From positions 3,967-67,966 of the forward strand of contig JAXMBS010000028.1 of the NCBI GenBank assembly GCA_046349775.1: 64,000 bases of DNA, in the 5' to 3' direction. Shown in pieces: positions 17,853-27,111 of this stretch. Below the pieces are notes generated by a model, which worked only from the letters and a program-made list of their open reading frames with translations, ran no database searches and had not been told where the DNA came from. Source of the DNA: JAEUIG01 sp046349775. GTDB taxonomy: Bacteria; Planctomycetota; Planctomycetia; Planctomycetales; Planctomycetaceae. The translations under genes and the position numbers were made by a program. Numbering within the stretch: the first letter of the stretch is position 1; the number at the start of each line of letters is the position of its first letter.

Positions 17853-20387
17853 ATGAGTCGGAAGCCGACCCTCGGCCTGGCGCTCTGCGGAGCGCTCGTC
17901 AGCGGGCTACTGAATTCTGCCGTCGTCAACGCCGCGGACAATTCCGCATCCGGAATCACCATCCGCAGCCATGAACCGGGGGACGGCCAGACGTATCTGG
18001 CCGTCTCGCTGCGCTCTGACGCCATCTCTCGACAGGCGACGCCGCACGACCACGTGATCCTGGTGGACACATCCGCCAGTCAGGTCGGCGAACATCGCGT
18101 GCAGGCGTTCAGCGTGCTGAAGGAGCTGCTCTCGGCGCTGCCGGCGAATGACCGAGCCGCCGTGTATGCCGTGGACCTGCTGGCGGAACCGATGACCGAC
18201 GGGCTTGTTGCCCCGCGCGACGCTTTGACGGCGGCGATGACCAAGCTGGAGCGGCGGGTCCCGGCGGGCTCGACCGACATGGTTGCGGCCGTGCAGACAG
18301 CGCTGAGCGTGACGAATGCCGGGCGCCCCATGTCGATCGTCTATATCGGCGATGGCATGAGCACCGCCAATTTGCTGCAACCGTCCGAGTTCCGGACACT
18401 GGTGCAGGAATTGCGGCAGCGTCAGATGCCGGTTCACAGCTTCGCGGTCGGCTCGAACACGGACCTGCAGCTGCTGGGCGCATTTGCCGTGCAGACGGGG
18501 GGCGTGGTACTGATCGACGATGAAAACGGCAGCGACTTCGGCGTGCAGTTGTCGAAGTCGATCGACCTGCCGGTGAGCTATCCGACCGCCCTGAAGGTGT
18601 CGGACCGCGGGATCCAGTTGCTGCCGAACGAGCCGCTCCCGCTGCGCAGCGACCGCGACACGGTCTACCTGGGCAAGGGAGAAATCTCTCGCAATGCGCA
18701 GATCACCCTGACGGCGTCAATCGACGGTCGCAGCCGTGACCTGACGTGGTCGATTCCCCCGGCGAAATATCAGGATGCGAACAGCTTCCTGGTTCCGTTG
18801 TGGAACAAGGCGTCGCAGACGAACGGACTGTCGAACGGGCTGGCCGGCGAGAAGCTGGTGACGACCGCGCAGGAGGCGTACGTGGACGTGGTGACCTCCC
18901 TGGAGAATTCGGAGGAAACCGGCGCGACCGACGAGGACACGGAAACCGCGCAGGACATTGAACGGACGTTGCAGCATCTCGACGCGACACAGCCGCAGAC
19001 GGAGACGGTGCTGGCCCAGGCCAAAGAGGGCGCTCAGCCCCCGGCTCCGGGCCTCGAAGGCCGTGAAGATCCCCGCGCGGCGTCTCCCCTGGAACAGGCG
19101 GAAGAGGAGCAGAACGTCCAGACCCAGAAGCTGCAGACGGAGGTCGGCGCTACGATCACCGCGGCCCGCAAGCTGCTGGCGGCCGAACCCGAACAAGCGC
19201 AGGAACTGCTCGAGGATCAACTGCGGGCCGTGAAGTCGGCACCGCAGGTCGACGAAGACGCCCAGCACGCGCTGGAGCGGACACTCAGCAACGAGCTGGC
19301 GGCTGTCAACAGCCAGATGGAAAAACTCAACGACTCGAAGTTGCTCGCGCAGCGGCAGTTCGCCGTCGAGCAGGCTCGGCAGCGCTTGGTGGACGCCCAG
19401 CTCCACGAGCATTCCAAGACGCGGGAACTCGTGGACCGGATTCGATCGTTGCTGCTGCAGGGGTACGAGGGGAATCCGGACGCGTTTGAAGAAGGCGAAG
19501 CTGTGGCCCGCATGGTGTGGAGCATGCAGCCCGGCAGGTCGATCGGCGCTCAAACGGTCTTTCAGTTGGAATCGGCGGGCCATATTGACAAGGCCGAACG
19601 GCTGCGGATGCTCCGGTCGGACCGGTTCCTGGCGACGCTGCACCAGGTGGAGCTCTCGCACGTGCCGTTCCCGGATGAGCCGCCGTTGCGCTATCCGCCT
19701 GCGGAGATTTGGCAGGCCATCACGGAAAAACGTCAGAAGTGGAAGTCGGTCGACCTGCACCGCGCCAGCGAGAACGAGGAACGCATCTACAAGGCACTGG
19801 ATAAGTCCACCGACATCGAGTTCACCGGCACGGCGCTGCGCGATGTCATCACGTACATCAGCGAGATCCACGACATCCCGATCCTGATGGACACCGCGGA
19901 ACTGAGCGGTGCCGGCATCACGGGAGAAGAGGAAGTCACGCTCAACGTGAACGGCATCAAGCTGCGGAGCGCGCTGCAACTGTTGCTGAACAAGGTGAAC
20001 GACGTCGAACTGTCGTACATCATCAAGAACGAAGTGATGCAGATCACGACGAAGGAATTGGCAGACAACACCCTGCAGACACGCGTGTATCCGGTCGGCG
20101 ACCTGGCGATCGCGCCCCGCACATTGGGTCGCGGAATGGGCATGGGTGGCATGGGTGGTGGAATGATGGGTGGCATGGGCATGGGTGGTATGGGCGGAGG
20201 CATGGGTGGCATGGGCGGAGGCATGGGTGGCATGGGCATGGGTGGCATGGGTGGTGGCATGGGTGGCATGGGAATGTTCAGCTTGCCCGATCCCCAGGCC
20301 CCAGCCGCGCAGGCTCAGCCCCAGAACAAAGTGTTTGACGCCGGTGCCATCGACCAGCTCAAAAAAAAACCGGGCGGCGTGAAGTAA
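17853..20387 (+). CDS. Secreted VWA-domain protein with STN-like domain and Gly-Met-rich tail
   Basis: 844 aa. AGGAG (17841-17845) precedes ATG 17853. Residues 1-28 are a signal peptide (LGLALCGALVSGLL, cleavage likely after VNA). A VWA domain follows, with MIDAS Asp72-x-Ser-x-Ser76 in HVILVDTSAS and IVYIGDGMS. Residues ~360-560 are Glu/Gln-rich coiled coil. Residues ~640-750 (EFTGTALRDVITYISEIHDI, VTLNVNGIKLRSALQLLLNK) look like the STN fold of secretins/TonB receptors. Residues ~760-808 are a Gly-Met repeat. The end DQLKKKPGGVK is encoded over a run of nine A at 20361-20369. It is likely a periplasmic or surface scaffold. Confidence 0.82.
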   Translation: MSRKPTLGLALCGALVSGLLNSAVVNAADNSASGITIRSHEPGDGQTYLAVSLRSDAISRQATPHDHVILVDTSASQVGEHRVQAFSVLKELLSALPANDRAAVYAVDLLAEPMTDGLVAPRDALTAAMTKLERRVPAGSTDMVAAVQTALSVTNAGRPMSIVYIGDGMSTANLLQPSEFRTLVQELRQRQMPVHSFAVGSNTDLQLLGAFAVQTGGVVLIDDENGSDFGVQLSKSIDLPVSYPTALKVSDRGIQLLPNEPLPLRSDRDTVYLGKGEISRNAQITLTASIDGRSRDLTWSIPPAKYQDANSFLVPLWNKASQTNGLSNGLAGEKLVTTAQEAYVDVVTSLENSEETGATDEDTETAQDIERTLQHLDATQPQTETVLAQAKEGAQPPAPGLEGREDPRAASPLEQAEEEQNVQTQKLQTEVGATITAARKLLAAEPEQAQELLEDQLRAVKSAPQVDEDAQHALERTLSNELAAVNSQMEKLNDSKLLAQRQFAVEQARQRLVDAQLHEHSKTRELVDRIRSLLLQGYEGNPDAFEEGEAVARMVWSMQPGRSIGAQTVFQLESAGHIDKAERLRMLRSDRFLATLHQVELSHVPFPDEPPLRYPPAEIWQAITEKRQKWKSVDLHRASENEERIYKALDKSTDIEFTGTALRDVITYISEIHDIPILMDTAELSGAGITGEEEVTLNVNGIKLRSALQLLLNKVNDVELSYIIKNEVMQITTKELADNTLQTRVYPVGDLAIAPRTLGRGMGMGGMGGGMMGGMGMGGMGGGMGGMGGGMGGMGMGGMGGGMGGMGMFSLPDPQAPAAQAQPQNKVFDAGAIDQLKKKPGGVK
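20130..20277 (+). repeat. Gly-Met-rich coding tandem repeat
   Basis: Units such as atgggtggcatgggc and atgggcggaggcatgggt recur about ten times and encode GMGGMGGG-type repeats. In-frame expansion or contraction by multiples of three is expected between strains. Confidence 0.85.
20361..20369 (+). promoter_or_regulatory. Candidate -1 slippery site (A9)
   Basis: The run reads CTC AAA AAA AAA CCG in the VWA gene frame, so it contains a canonical A-AAA-AAA heptamer. Slipping back one base avoids the TAA at 20385, and the new frame has no stop until 21838, fusing the VWA protein to the downstream protein. A weak stem CTGGG/CCCAG lies at 20397-20419. A nine-A run is also a classic indel-error site. 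Confidence 0.4.
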
Positions 20388-20479
20388 AGACGCAGCCTGG
20401 GACATCTGGGGCGACCCAGTCCAAATCCGATGACGACAATCAGCGGAGTCGCGCTCCTGGGCGCGGCTCCGCTGTTCCG

Positions 20480-21838
20480 TTGTCTGCCGGTGAAGGCACA
20501 TCTCCGCAGCCGGCCACCGCTGCCGCGGCGGAGCCGGTGAAATGGCCGGACTGGAAGCAGGGGAAGCCGGACGAGATCTGGCCGGCCTATTTTCAAGAGC
20601 ATCGTCCGCCGCCGGTCCGCGTGCAGGGGCTGATCATCCAGATGCACACCGCCGGTGCGCACGAACATGTGATCTCTGCCATTGAGTCCGCACTCATCAA
20701 CGGCCAGTCGCAGCCGTGGATGTATGAAGTGCTGGCGCTCTCCATGGAACTGGCGGGCCGACCGCGTGCCCAGATTGAGCGCGTCGTGCTGTCCCTCAAT
20801 GACTTCGGCTCGGCCAACTTCGCGAGCATGATGTACTCGGCGGCCTATCTGAGCCGCTTCGATCGCCGCGAAGCGGCGCTACGGCTTTATCGGGAGGCGT
20901 CCGAGCTTGAGCCGGAGCGCCCGGAACCCTATGTGCTCGGCCTGAATCATGCGCAACACGTCCGGGATGCGCAAGCCGTCAGTTGGGCCGCGAACGGCAT
21001 CCTGGCCTACGCCTGGACTCGCGACTATGCGGCGTTGCACCACGATGCGGAGAATGCGGCACTCGAAGCGGAACAATGGGAACGCAAGGCCGGGCATGCG
21101 GCGGAGGCGGATGCAATCCGCGATTCGCTGGCCAACGCCCGCCGCCGCGATCTGATCGTCCGGCTGAACTGGAGCGGCGAAGGGGACCTCGATCTCCTCG
21201 TGGAAGAGCCGGGCGGGGCCGTCTGCTCGTTCAAGGATCCCGAAACCGCGAGTGGCGGCGTGCTGACGCACGACGGCTATGGGCCGATGCCGGCGAACTG
21301 CTACGAGGAATACGTGTGCGCGTTCGGCCCCCCCGGCGATTACCACCTGCGGGTGCGCCGCGCGTGGGGCAAGATCGTCGGCGACCGGGCGACGTTGACA
21401 ATTATTCGTAACGCCGGCGGGGCGGACGAACAGACCGAAACCCGCACGGTGACGCTGGCGCACGATGAGGCAGTCGTGGACGCCACGCTCGCCACCGGCC
21501 GGCGCACAGGACCGCGGCAGGTGACCACGCTGGACATTTCCACGCGCGTCGACGAACGGCGGTTTGCTCGCCGCCGCGTCAACGATCCGAATGTCCGCGC
21601 TGCTGCGCTGTCCGATTTCGAGGAATCGCGGCTGGATGCCGCCCGCCGCGCCGGCGCCGTCGGATTTCAACCGATCATCGAGGTCATCCCTGAGGGGGCC
21701 CAGAGCACCGCCGGAGCTGTGGTCTCGGCCGATCGGCGGTATGTCCGGCTGTCGATGGCGCCGTTGTTCTCGAACGTGATCGACGTGATTCCATTCAGTT
21801 TCGTCGGTCCCGCGCCGGGCAGCGGCACCGGGCGGTAG
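20480..21838 (+). CDS. Hypothetical protein with DUF2135-like C-terminal domain
   Basis: 452 aa if started at TTG 20480 (LSAGEGTSPQPATAAAAEPV). Residues ~20-215 are helical repeat-like (WMYEVLALSMELAGRP, AALRLYREASELEPERPEPY, TPR character). Residues ~220-330 (DLIVRLNWSGEGDLDLLVEE, YEEYVCAFGPPGDYHLRVRR) resemble a DUF2135/YfaP-like beta-sandwich. The start is doubtful: there is no Shine-Dalgarno, and the frame is open back to the A9 run. Another possibility is ATG 20430 in frame 0 (MTTISGVALLGAAPLF, signal-peptide-like), which would need one indel to join. An exported partner or extension of the VWA protein is the likely role. Confidence 0.7.
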   Translation: MSAGEGTSPQPATAAAAEPVKWPDWKQGKPDEIWPAYFQEHRPPPVRVQGLIIQMHTAGAHEHVISAIESALINGQSQPWMYEVLALSMELAGRPRAQIERVVLSLNDFGSANFASMMYSAAYLSRFDRREAALRLYREASELEPERPEPYVLGLNHAQHVRDAQAVSWAANGILAYAWTRDYAALHHDAENAALEAEQWERKAGHAAEADAIRDSLANARRRDLIVRLNWSGEGDLDLLVEEPGGAVCSFKDPETASGGVLTHDGYGPMPANCYEEYVCAFGPPGDYHLRVRRAWGKIVGDRATLTIIRNAGGADEQTETRTVTLAHDEAVVDATLATGRRTGPRQVTTLDISTRVDERRFARRRVNDPNVRAAALSDFEESRLDAARRAGAVGFQPIIEVIPEGAQSTAGAVVSADRRYVRLSMAPLFSNVIDVIPFSFVGPAPGSGTGR

Positions 21839-22023
21839 TCGGTTCCCGGTGCGGTCGCAGCGGCCACGATCGGCGGTCCGATCGCAGTTGTGCCCACATC
21901 GCGATGGCTGCGGCGCTTGATTCGCAGCCACCGACGCGGGCATACTGCCCCTGAGAGTCGCGCCGGTGGTCGGCGCGGACTCGCGCTCTGCGCACCGAAT
22001 CCCGCTCCCGTGAGACCCTGCTG

Positions 22024-22941
22024 ATGTCCGCCTTCGCCGCACCGCTGTCCCGTCGCCGTTTTCTGCAGGTCTCCGCGGCAGTCGCCGGCGCGAGTGCCGT
22101 CTCCCCGCTCTGGTCGGCGGAGGCCGATCCGTACGGCGGATTCAAGATGGGCCTGCAAAGCTATACGCTCCGCGCGTTCGACGAACGTACGGCGCTGGAA
22201 CACACGCGGAAGCTCGGTCTGCATTACTGGGAGTCGTTCCCCAATCACGTGCCGATGAACACGCTGCCCGAGCATCTTCGGCAGCAGCGCGAGCTGCTGA
22301 AGGAATACGGCGTGACACTGATGGGCTACGGCGTCGTCGGATTCAGCGCCGACGAGACCAAGGCCCGCGAGGTCTTCGACTTTGCAAAGGGCATCGGGCT
22401 GGCGGCGATCAGTGCCAATCCGAACAAGGACGCCGCCACGTTCGATCTGCTGGACAAGCTGGTCGAGGAGTACGACATTCCGATCGCGATTCACAATCAC
22501 GGGCCGAAGGCGACGTACGACAAGATCCAGGACGTGGTCGACCTGGTGCGGGACCGGCATCCGAAAATCGGCGCCTGTGTGGACACCGGCCATTATCTGC
22601 GTAGCGACGAGGACCCGGTGGCCGCCATTCGCACATTCGGGCCGCGCGTGTTCGGCGTGCACCTGAAGGACGTGCGCACCATTCGCGACGCTGCCGAGAT
22701 CGCGAAGCTCAAGACGACGCTCCCGCCGCACCGCGTGAAGGAACTCGAGCGGGAGGGCAAGATATTCACCGTCCTGGGCGAAGGAGAACTGGACGTCGCC
22801 GGCTGTCTGCAGGCCCTGCGCGAACTCAAGTACGAGGGGTGTCTGTCGCTGGAGTACGAAGAGAACGAAAAGAACCCGCTGTCGGACGTGGAAGTCTGCC
22901 TGGAGGCGGTGCGAGCCGCCGTCAAGCGGTTGAAGGCGTAA
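22024..22941 (+). CDS. Sugar phosphate isomerase/epimerase-like TIM-barrel protein with Tat leader
   Basis: 305 aa. The N-terminus SRRRFLQVSAAVAGASAVSP is a twin-arginine signal. The body MGLQSYTLRAFDERTALEHT, GYGVVGFSADETKAREVFDF, IPIAIHNHGP, IGACVDTGHYL and VFGVHLKDV is the AP-endonuclease-2/xylose-isomerase-like TIM barrel with its metal-binding His, Asp and Glu positions (YEGCLSLEYEE at the end). Family members isomerise or epimerise sugars or inositols in the periplasm or cytoplasm; substrate unknown. It stands alone, with divergent or convergent neighbours. Confidence 0.87.
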   Translation: MSAFAAPLSRRRFLQVSAAVAGASAVSPLWSAEADPYGGFKMGLQSYTLRAFDERTALEHTRKLGLHYWESFPNHVPMNTLPEHLRQQRELLKEYGVTLMGYGVVGFSADETKAREVFDFAKGIGLAAISANPNKDAATFDLLDKLVEEYDIPIAIHNHGPKATYDKIQDVVDLVRDRHPKIGACVDTGHYLRSDEDPVAAIRTFGPRVFGVHLKDVRTIRDAAEIAKLKTTLPPHRVKELEREGKIFTVLGEGELDVAGCLQALRELKYEGCLSLEYEENEKNPLSDVEVCLEAVRAAVKRLKA

Positions 22942-23066
22942 CGCAGGTTGCAGCGACATCGCGCTCGGCTGGCGCCTGGTGGCTTGCACGTGCCGTCGTA
23001 TCGCGCCGGCTCTGCACAGAACGCACCGGCCAATCCGATGACACCTCAACCGGGTGGCGGTTTCTG

Positions 23067-25238
23067 TCAGGGAACTGTTGCCGGCGCCGGCGGCTGTTCC
23101 AGCGGCGGCAGCAGTCCTCCCTGGCGGCGGACCGTCTCCTGCAGTCGTTTGATGGCTGCGTCGCGCTGGATGAGCGGCGCGAGCGGATGGTAGTCGGTCG
23201 ATCGGTTCGCGACCGTGCGGATCTGGTAGAGGGCCAGTTCGCGGACGGCGACGTCGTCGTGGCTGAGCCAGTCCACCAGCCGGCCCGAGACGTCGGGATT
23301 ACGCAGGTCGTCCGGTCGATACCCCCACAACAGTTCGTTGAGCGGCTCAACCTCGTCATTGCGGTAATACCGCGCCAACTCGTCGCGTAAAGTCTCGGCG
23401 TTCTTCTCGGAACGCGGCAGCCATTGCCGCAAAGCCACAACGGCGGCCAGCCGCGCTTCGTCGTGATCCGCCTGCAAGGCCCGCAGGAGTTGGGGGATGT
23501 TCTGAGTCAGCCCCAAAGTCTCAACGGCGAACTCGGCCAAGTGGCCGCGGCGGTCCCGGACGACGGCCGGAATGCTCACGGAGACGGGCTGATCGAGCGG
23601 AAACTGCTTTTCGTACAGTTTCGCCCAGGTGGACTGTGTGGATTGCAGCGTCGGTCCATCGGGGGTCAGCCACTGAGGCATCGCGAACAATGGTCCCGTC
23701 TGCCAGACGCCGTTCACAGGCCAGGGGAGCCAACCACTGGCCGGAGAGAACGGGATCCGCTCTCCGCCGACGGGTTGCACGACGGCCGAACCGGCCACGA
23801 CGTACAGTCCGCCGTCGTAGCCCGGCGATGCCGGCGCCCCGGGCTGCGGGGGGCCGTTCGGCTGCCGCCAGAGCACCTCGACGCCGACCAGCGTTCCCGG
23901 CTCGAGCAGTTCCACTTCAAACTGCAGATCCCCCACGTGCACGGTCACGATGCACGGTTCCTGGGTAGCAGCGTCCCCGCCCGCGCGCAGCAGTCCGACG
24001 CGCCCGCGATCAACGAGCAGTGACAGTGTGTGTCCTTCCTGCGGCGCGGAGGGTTGCACGATCGTGCCGGCGTTCACCAGGACCGCCAATTGTCCGCCTC
24101 TGACGTACAGTCGCGAAAAGAAGGGTTCAGGTGTCGCCAGCCACTGGCCGGCCTGGACTCGCGTGTGGCGGGCGAGCACGTTCCATTCGATTGCGTCGGG
24201 CTGGTATTGCAGCGCAATGCCGTCGATGCTGGTGTAATAGATCGGCGGAGCTGCCGGCGCGGGGAGAGTGCTCGCCGCATCCGCGGGTTGCGCTTCCGGG
24301 GCAGCCGCAGCATTCGCAACCGAGGGCTCGACGGGCGGTTCAGCCGTCGGCGTGGGGGGGGCTTCCGGGACGGCAGACGGGGGCGTGATCGTGGCGTCGG
24401 TTGTCGCCGCGACGGCGGCATCCGTTTGCGGTGCTGTTGGAGAAGGCTCTGAGGCGGCCGCCGGCTCCGGCGCCGCGGAGGGTTCAGTCGCTACGACTGC
24501 AGGTGCAGCGACGGTTTCAGTCGCCGCTGGTTGCTCTTCAACAGGAACCTTGTCTTCGGCCGGCGGCGCCGGAGTGTGATCCACCACTGGCGCCGTCGCC
24601 GGCGGACGAGATTGCCACAGTCCCAGCGAGTCCACCACGAGGGCCAGCCAGCCGACCAGCACCGCCAAGGCCGCGGCGGGCACCAGACGCCGCCACAAGG
24701 GCCGCTTCCGCAAGTAATCCGGAACCTTTGCGAACGCATCGTCGCCGGGTTGCACCGACGCCGCTGCGGCCGCGGCGTTGCGACGCGTGTCGGCCGTCGC
24801 CGGCGGCACTGGCTCGCGGACAGCTGAAACTTCAGTTTGCCCCTGAGGCGGTGCAATCGCGCCCAGTGCGTACATTCGCTCGCGAGAGCGCGACGAGATT
24901 TCCACGGGCTCCCCCAGCACGATCGTCAGGATCTGGTGGCAGCCGGCCGTCTCGGCGAGGTGAATGTCGGATTCCAGGCAGAGCCGTTCGATTTCGGTCA
25001 CCCCTTCCGGAGTGAGCGTATTGTCCAGGTACTCGGCCACCAGGTTCGGGTCGGGGCCGGAGCCGGGACCGGTCAGTTCTGGCGCGGTGATCCGCCGCCG
25101 ACGCATGACCTCGCGAATTCGCGCCACCATCGAGCCGGCCACACTGCTTTCGGCAATCTTGGCGCCGATTTCGCGAGCATCAGCCGGTTCCAGGATGTCG
25201 TCCAGATACGCCAGCAGGGTGCGTAAGGTCAGTCGCAT
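23067..25238 (-). CDS. FecR-like single-pass membrane protein
   Basis: 723 aa from ATG 25238 (MRLTLRTLLAYLDDILEPAD). Residues 1-~110 (IAESSVAGSMVARIREVMRR, NLVAEYLDNTLTPEGVTEIE) resemble the cytoplasmic anti-sigma or zinc-finger-like part that in planctomycetes precedes FecR-type proteins, but without a clear HxxxCxxC. A membrane helix (LVPAALAVLVGWLALVV) lies near residue 190, then a ~130-residue Ala/Pro/Thr-rich linker, then a beta-rich extracytoplasmic region (PFFSRLYVRGGQLAVLVNAG; LLVDRGRVGLLRAGG; FEVELLEPGTLVGVEVLW) and a helical HEAT-like C-terminus (AVVALRQWLPRSEKNAETLR). It probably senses or supports the envelope; exact role unknown. Confidence 0.75.
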   Translation of the reverse strand: MRLTLRTLLAYLDDILEPADAREIGAKIAESSVAGSMVARIREVMRRRRITAPELTGPGSGPDPNLVAEYLDNTLTPEGVTEIERLCLESDIHLAETAGCHQILTIVLGEPVEISSRSRERMYALGAIAPPQGQTEVSAVREPVPPATADTRRNAAAAAASVQPGDDAFAKVPDYLRKRPLWRRLVPAAALAVLVGWLALVVDSLGLWQSRPPATAPVVDHTPAPPAEDKVPVEEQPAATETVAAPAVVATEPSAAPEPAAASEPSPTAPQTDAAVAATTDATITPPSAVPEAPPTPTAEPPVEPSVANAAAAPEAQPADAASTLPAPAAPPIYYTSIDGIALQYQPDAIEWNVLARHTRVQAGQWLATPEPFFSRLYVRGGQLAVLVNAGTIVQPSAPQEGHTLSLLVDRGRVGLLRAGGDAATQEPCIVTVHVGDLQFEVELLEPGTLVGVEVLWRQPNGPPQPGAPASPGYDGGLYVVAGSAVVQPVGGERIPFSPASGWLPWPVNGVWQTGPLFAMPQWLTPDGPTLQSTQSTWAKLYEKQFPLDQPVSVSIPAVVRDRRGHLAEFAVETLGLTQNIPQLLRALQADHDEARLAAVVALRQWLPRSEKNAETLRDELARYYRNDEVEPLNELLWGYRPDDLRNPDVSGRLVDWLSHDDVAVRELALYQIRTVANRSTDYHPLAPLIQRDAAIKRLQETVRRQGGLLPPLEQPPAPATVP

Positions 25239-25421
25239 CTTCGGGACTCCGCGGTGGTGGCAGGCTTCAGGAACGAGCCTGTCCTTCCTCAATAGTGGGG
25301 GGCGGAGCCGCATTTCGTACAGGAATCCGGCCGCCGACGCGGTTTTCCGGAATTGCAGCGGCCGGGCTCGGCCATCTGCCGGCGTCGGCCTCTCGCAGAC
25401 GAAAGTGCAGGACCGGGTCGA

Positions 25422-26246
25422 TTACAGCAGATTTCGGGACCGACGGCGGTATTCGGCTGCCATCAGGTCTTCGAGAAACCGGAGGCGATCAGGATCGGCT
25501 GGAAGTTCCACTTTAAGCTGTCGCGACAGCGGCGGCAGCAGCCGTCCCAGCAGCGTTTCGAGCTGTGGACGCGGGATGTCGTCCCAGCGATCGAGCAGTT
25601 GTTCGAGTGTGTCAAAGTCGCTCGACGGCAGCCGTGCCAGCGCTGACTGGTCAAACCGGAAGCGCGCTTCGGCCGCCGTCCGTCCGGCAAGCTCCGTGCG
25701 AACGCGGTTGAGGGTGGGCGTTGTGTCCGCGACAACGACGGTGCCGGCGGCCATATCGCCAAACCGTTGGCTGCGCTGGGACAGCACTGGCACGATCCAG
25801 AGGGGCGCCAGGTGATCGACCGGCCGAAACAGGTTTCTCACGAAGATGCTGATCGCATCCAGAGCAAATCCGTTGGCCTTGACGACGCGCAGTCCGAGCC
25901 ACCTCTTGCCGAGCGTCTGTCCATGCAGCAGCAGTTCGGAGGCCCCATAGTACAGGATGCTGGAAAACCCAATGATCAGGATCAGGCCTCCCATGATGTA
26001 ACGGCCGATCTCTTCGCTGGCGCGCGGATCCCCCTGGGCGGATTCGAGCCGTTCGCCGAGCGCCTCGGCGGACTCGGTGATCACGTTGGTCGCGACCAGC
26101 ACCAGCAGCAGAGCGAGGACAATGAGCACCGTGGAAATGCCGACGACGATCTGGTCGATCAGCCACGCCAGGAACCGTGTTCCCAGACCGGCGGCCTGAT
26201 AGCGGATCTGGACGTTTTCCGGCGTTTCGAACTCGATCGAACGCAT
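25422..26246 (-). CDS. RDD family membrane protein
   Basis: 274 aa. MRSIEFETPENVQIRYQAAG followed by GTRFLAWLIDQIVVGI (the Arg/Asp-Asp-like first-helix signature), then helices VLIVLALLLVLVA and GGLILIIGFSSILYYGASELL, and QTLGKRWLGLRVV, identify an RDD protein. The N-terminal PENV motif is the common planctomycete/actinobacterial RDD start. The ~130-residue C-terminal cytoplasmic extension (SALARLPSSDFDTLEQLLDR) is helical. RDD proteins are thought to transport small solutes or ions. It is encoded downstream of no clear partner. Confidence 0.85.
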   Translation of the reverse strand: MRSIEFETPENVQIRYQAAGLGTRFLAWLIDQIVVGISTVLIVLALLLVLVATNVITESAEALGERLESAQGDPRASEEIGRYIMGGLILIIGFSSILYYGASELLLHGQTLGKRWLGLRVVKANGFALDAISIFVRNLFRPVDHLAPLWIVPVLSQRSQRFGDMAAGTVVVADTTPTLNRVRTELAGRTAAEARFRFDQSALARLPSSDFDTLEQLLDRWDDIPRPQLETLLGRLLPPLSRQLKVELPADPDRLRFLEDLMAAEYRRRSRNLL

Positions 26247-26296
26247 GTCACGGAGTGCTGTTGGAAGATTGGGCCGGCAATTTTAGAAGAGGCGAC

Positions 26297-27076
26297 TCAG
26301 TTCGGCTGCAGCGTCGCCAGTTGCCGGCGGCCGGTCTCCAGAATCCGTTCGTCCGGCCACTGCTCCAGCGGCGAGTACCGCGGGTGCCGCGACTCGATGA
26401 ACGGATTGTTGCGCCGGGTATTGTAGCAGCAGATCAGCGCCCAGCGTGGATGCTCGCTGCGGTTCTGATCGGATCGGTGCAGCAGATTGGCGTGGAAGAA
26501 GATCGCATCGCCGGGATCGAGTTCCGCGTAGACGAGTTCGAATCTCTGCAGCGCGATCTCGACGCGCTGCAAGTCGGCGCCGGTCTGGTCGCCGGTCTTA
26601 CCGTGGTCAATCCGGCCGATGTGATGCGACCCGCGGAGCACCTGCAGGCAGCCGTTCTCGCGCGTGGCGCGGTCGATCGCAATCAGACAGCTTCCCATGT
26701 CGGGGAGCAGGCAGCCATTGTGATACCAGTAGCCGTAGTCCTGGTGCCACTCCCAGGCGCCGCCGACGCGCGGCTCCTTGAGGATCAACTTATGGTGGTA
26801 GTGATACACCTCACCGCCCAACAGCGATTCCATGGTTCCGGCGACTTTGCGGCTGCGGGCGATGGCGCTGTAGATGTCGTCCGAGAGGTCGTTCCGCAGC
26901 GCGAGCGTGACGGGCAGTCCCTGTGCGTCCTTGCGGCCGTAGGCGGAATCGGACATCGCGCGGTCGGCATGTGCGACGCGGCCGAGGAGGTCGGTTTCGT
27001 CGGCTGCCAGCAGGCCGCGGACGATCAGAAAACCATCGCGTTGGAAGCGCGGAACATCAATTGCCGGATCTAACAT
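26297..27076 (-). CDS. Phytanoyl-CoA dioxygenase (PhyH) family protein
   Basis: 259 aa. FQRDGFLIVRGLLAADE at the start and WEWHQDYGYWYHNG near residue 111 give the Fe(II)-binding His-x-Asp; GDAIFFHANLLHRSDQNRS supplies the distal His and Arg for 2-oxoglutarate. LPDMGSCLIAIDRATRENGC with QVLRGSHH is the characteristic PhyH core. The enzyme would hydroxylate a small organic substrate in the cytoplasm. Substrate is unknown, and the neighbours give no hint. Confidence 0.9.
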   Translation of the reverse strand: MLDPAIDVPRFQRDGFLIVRGLLAADETDLLGRVAHADRAMSDSAYGRKDAQGLPVTLALRNDLSDDIYSAIARSRKVAGTMESLLGGEVYHYHHKLILKEPRVGGAWEWHQDYGYWYHNGCLLPDMGSCLIAIDRATRENGCLQVLRGSHHIGRIDHGKTGDQTGADLQRVEIALQRFELVYAELDPGDAIFFHANLLHRSDQNRSEHPRWALICCYNTRRNNPFIESRHPRYSPLEQWPDERILETGRRQLATLQPN

Positions 27077-27111
27077 GCGTCAGCGTGATCTTGCAGCCAT
27101 CGACAGCGATC

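Noticed and set aside
20130..20277. Gly-Met tract considered as a non-coding satellite
   Set aside because: It is in frame within a long gene and keeps codon periodicity, so it is a coding repeat.
18717..20501. 594-codon open frame antisense to the VWA gene, rich in His
   Set aside because: It is the shadow of the GC-biased codons and the Gly-Met repeat (reads as Ala-Thr-His). It has no domain or start signal.
21667..23049. 460-codon antisense frame
   Set aside because: Lies opposite the isomerase-like gene, which has a Tat leader and conserved motifs.
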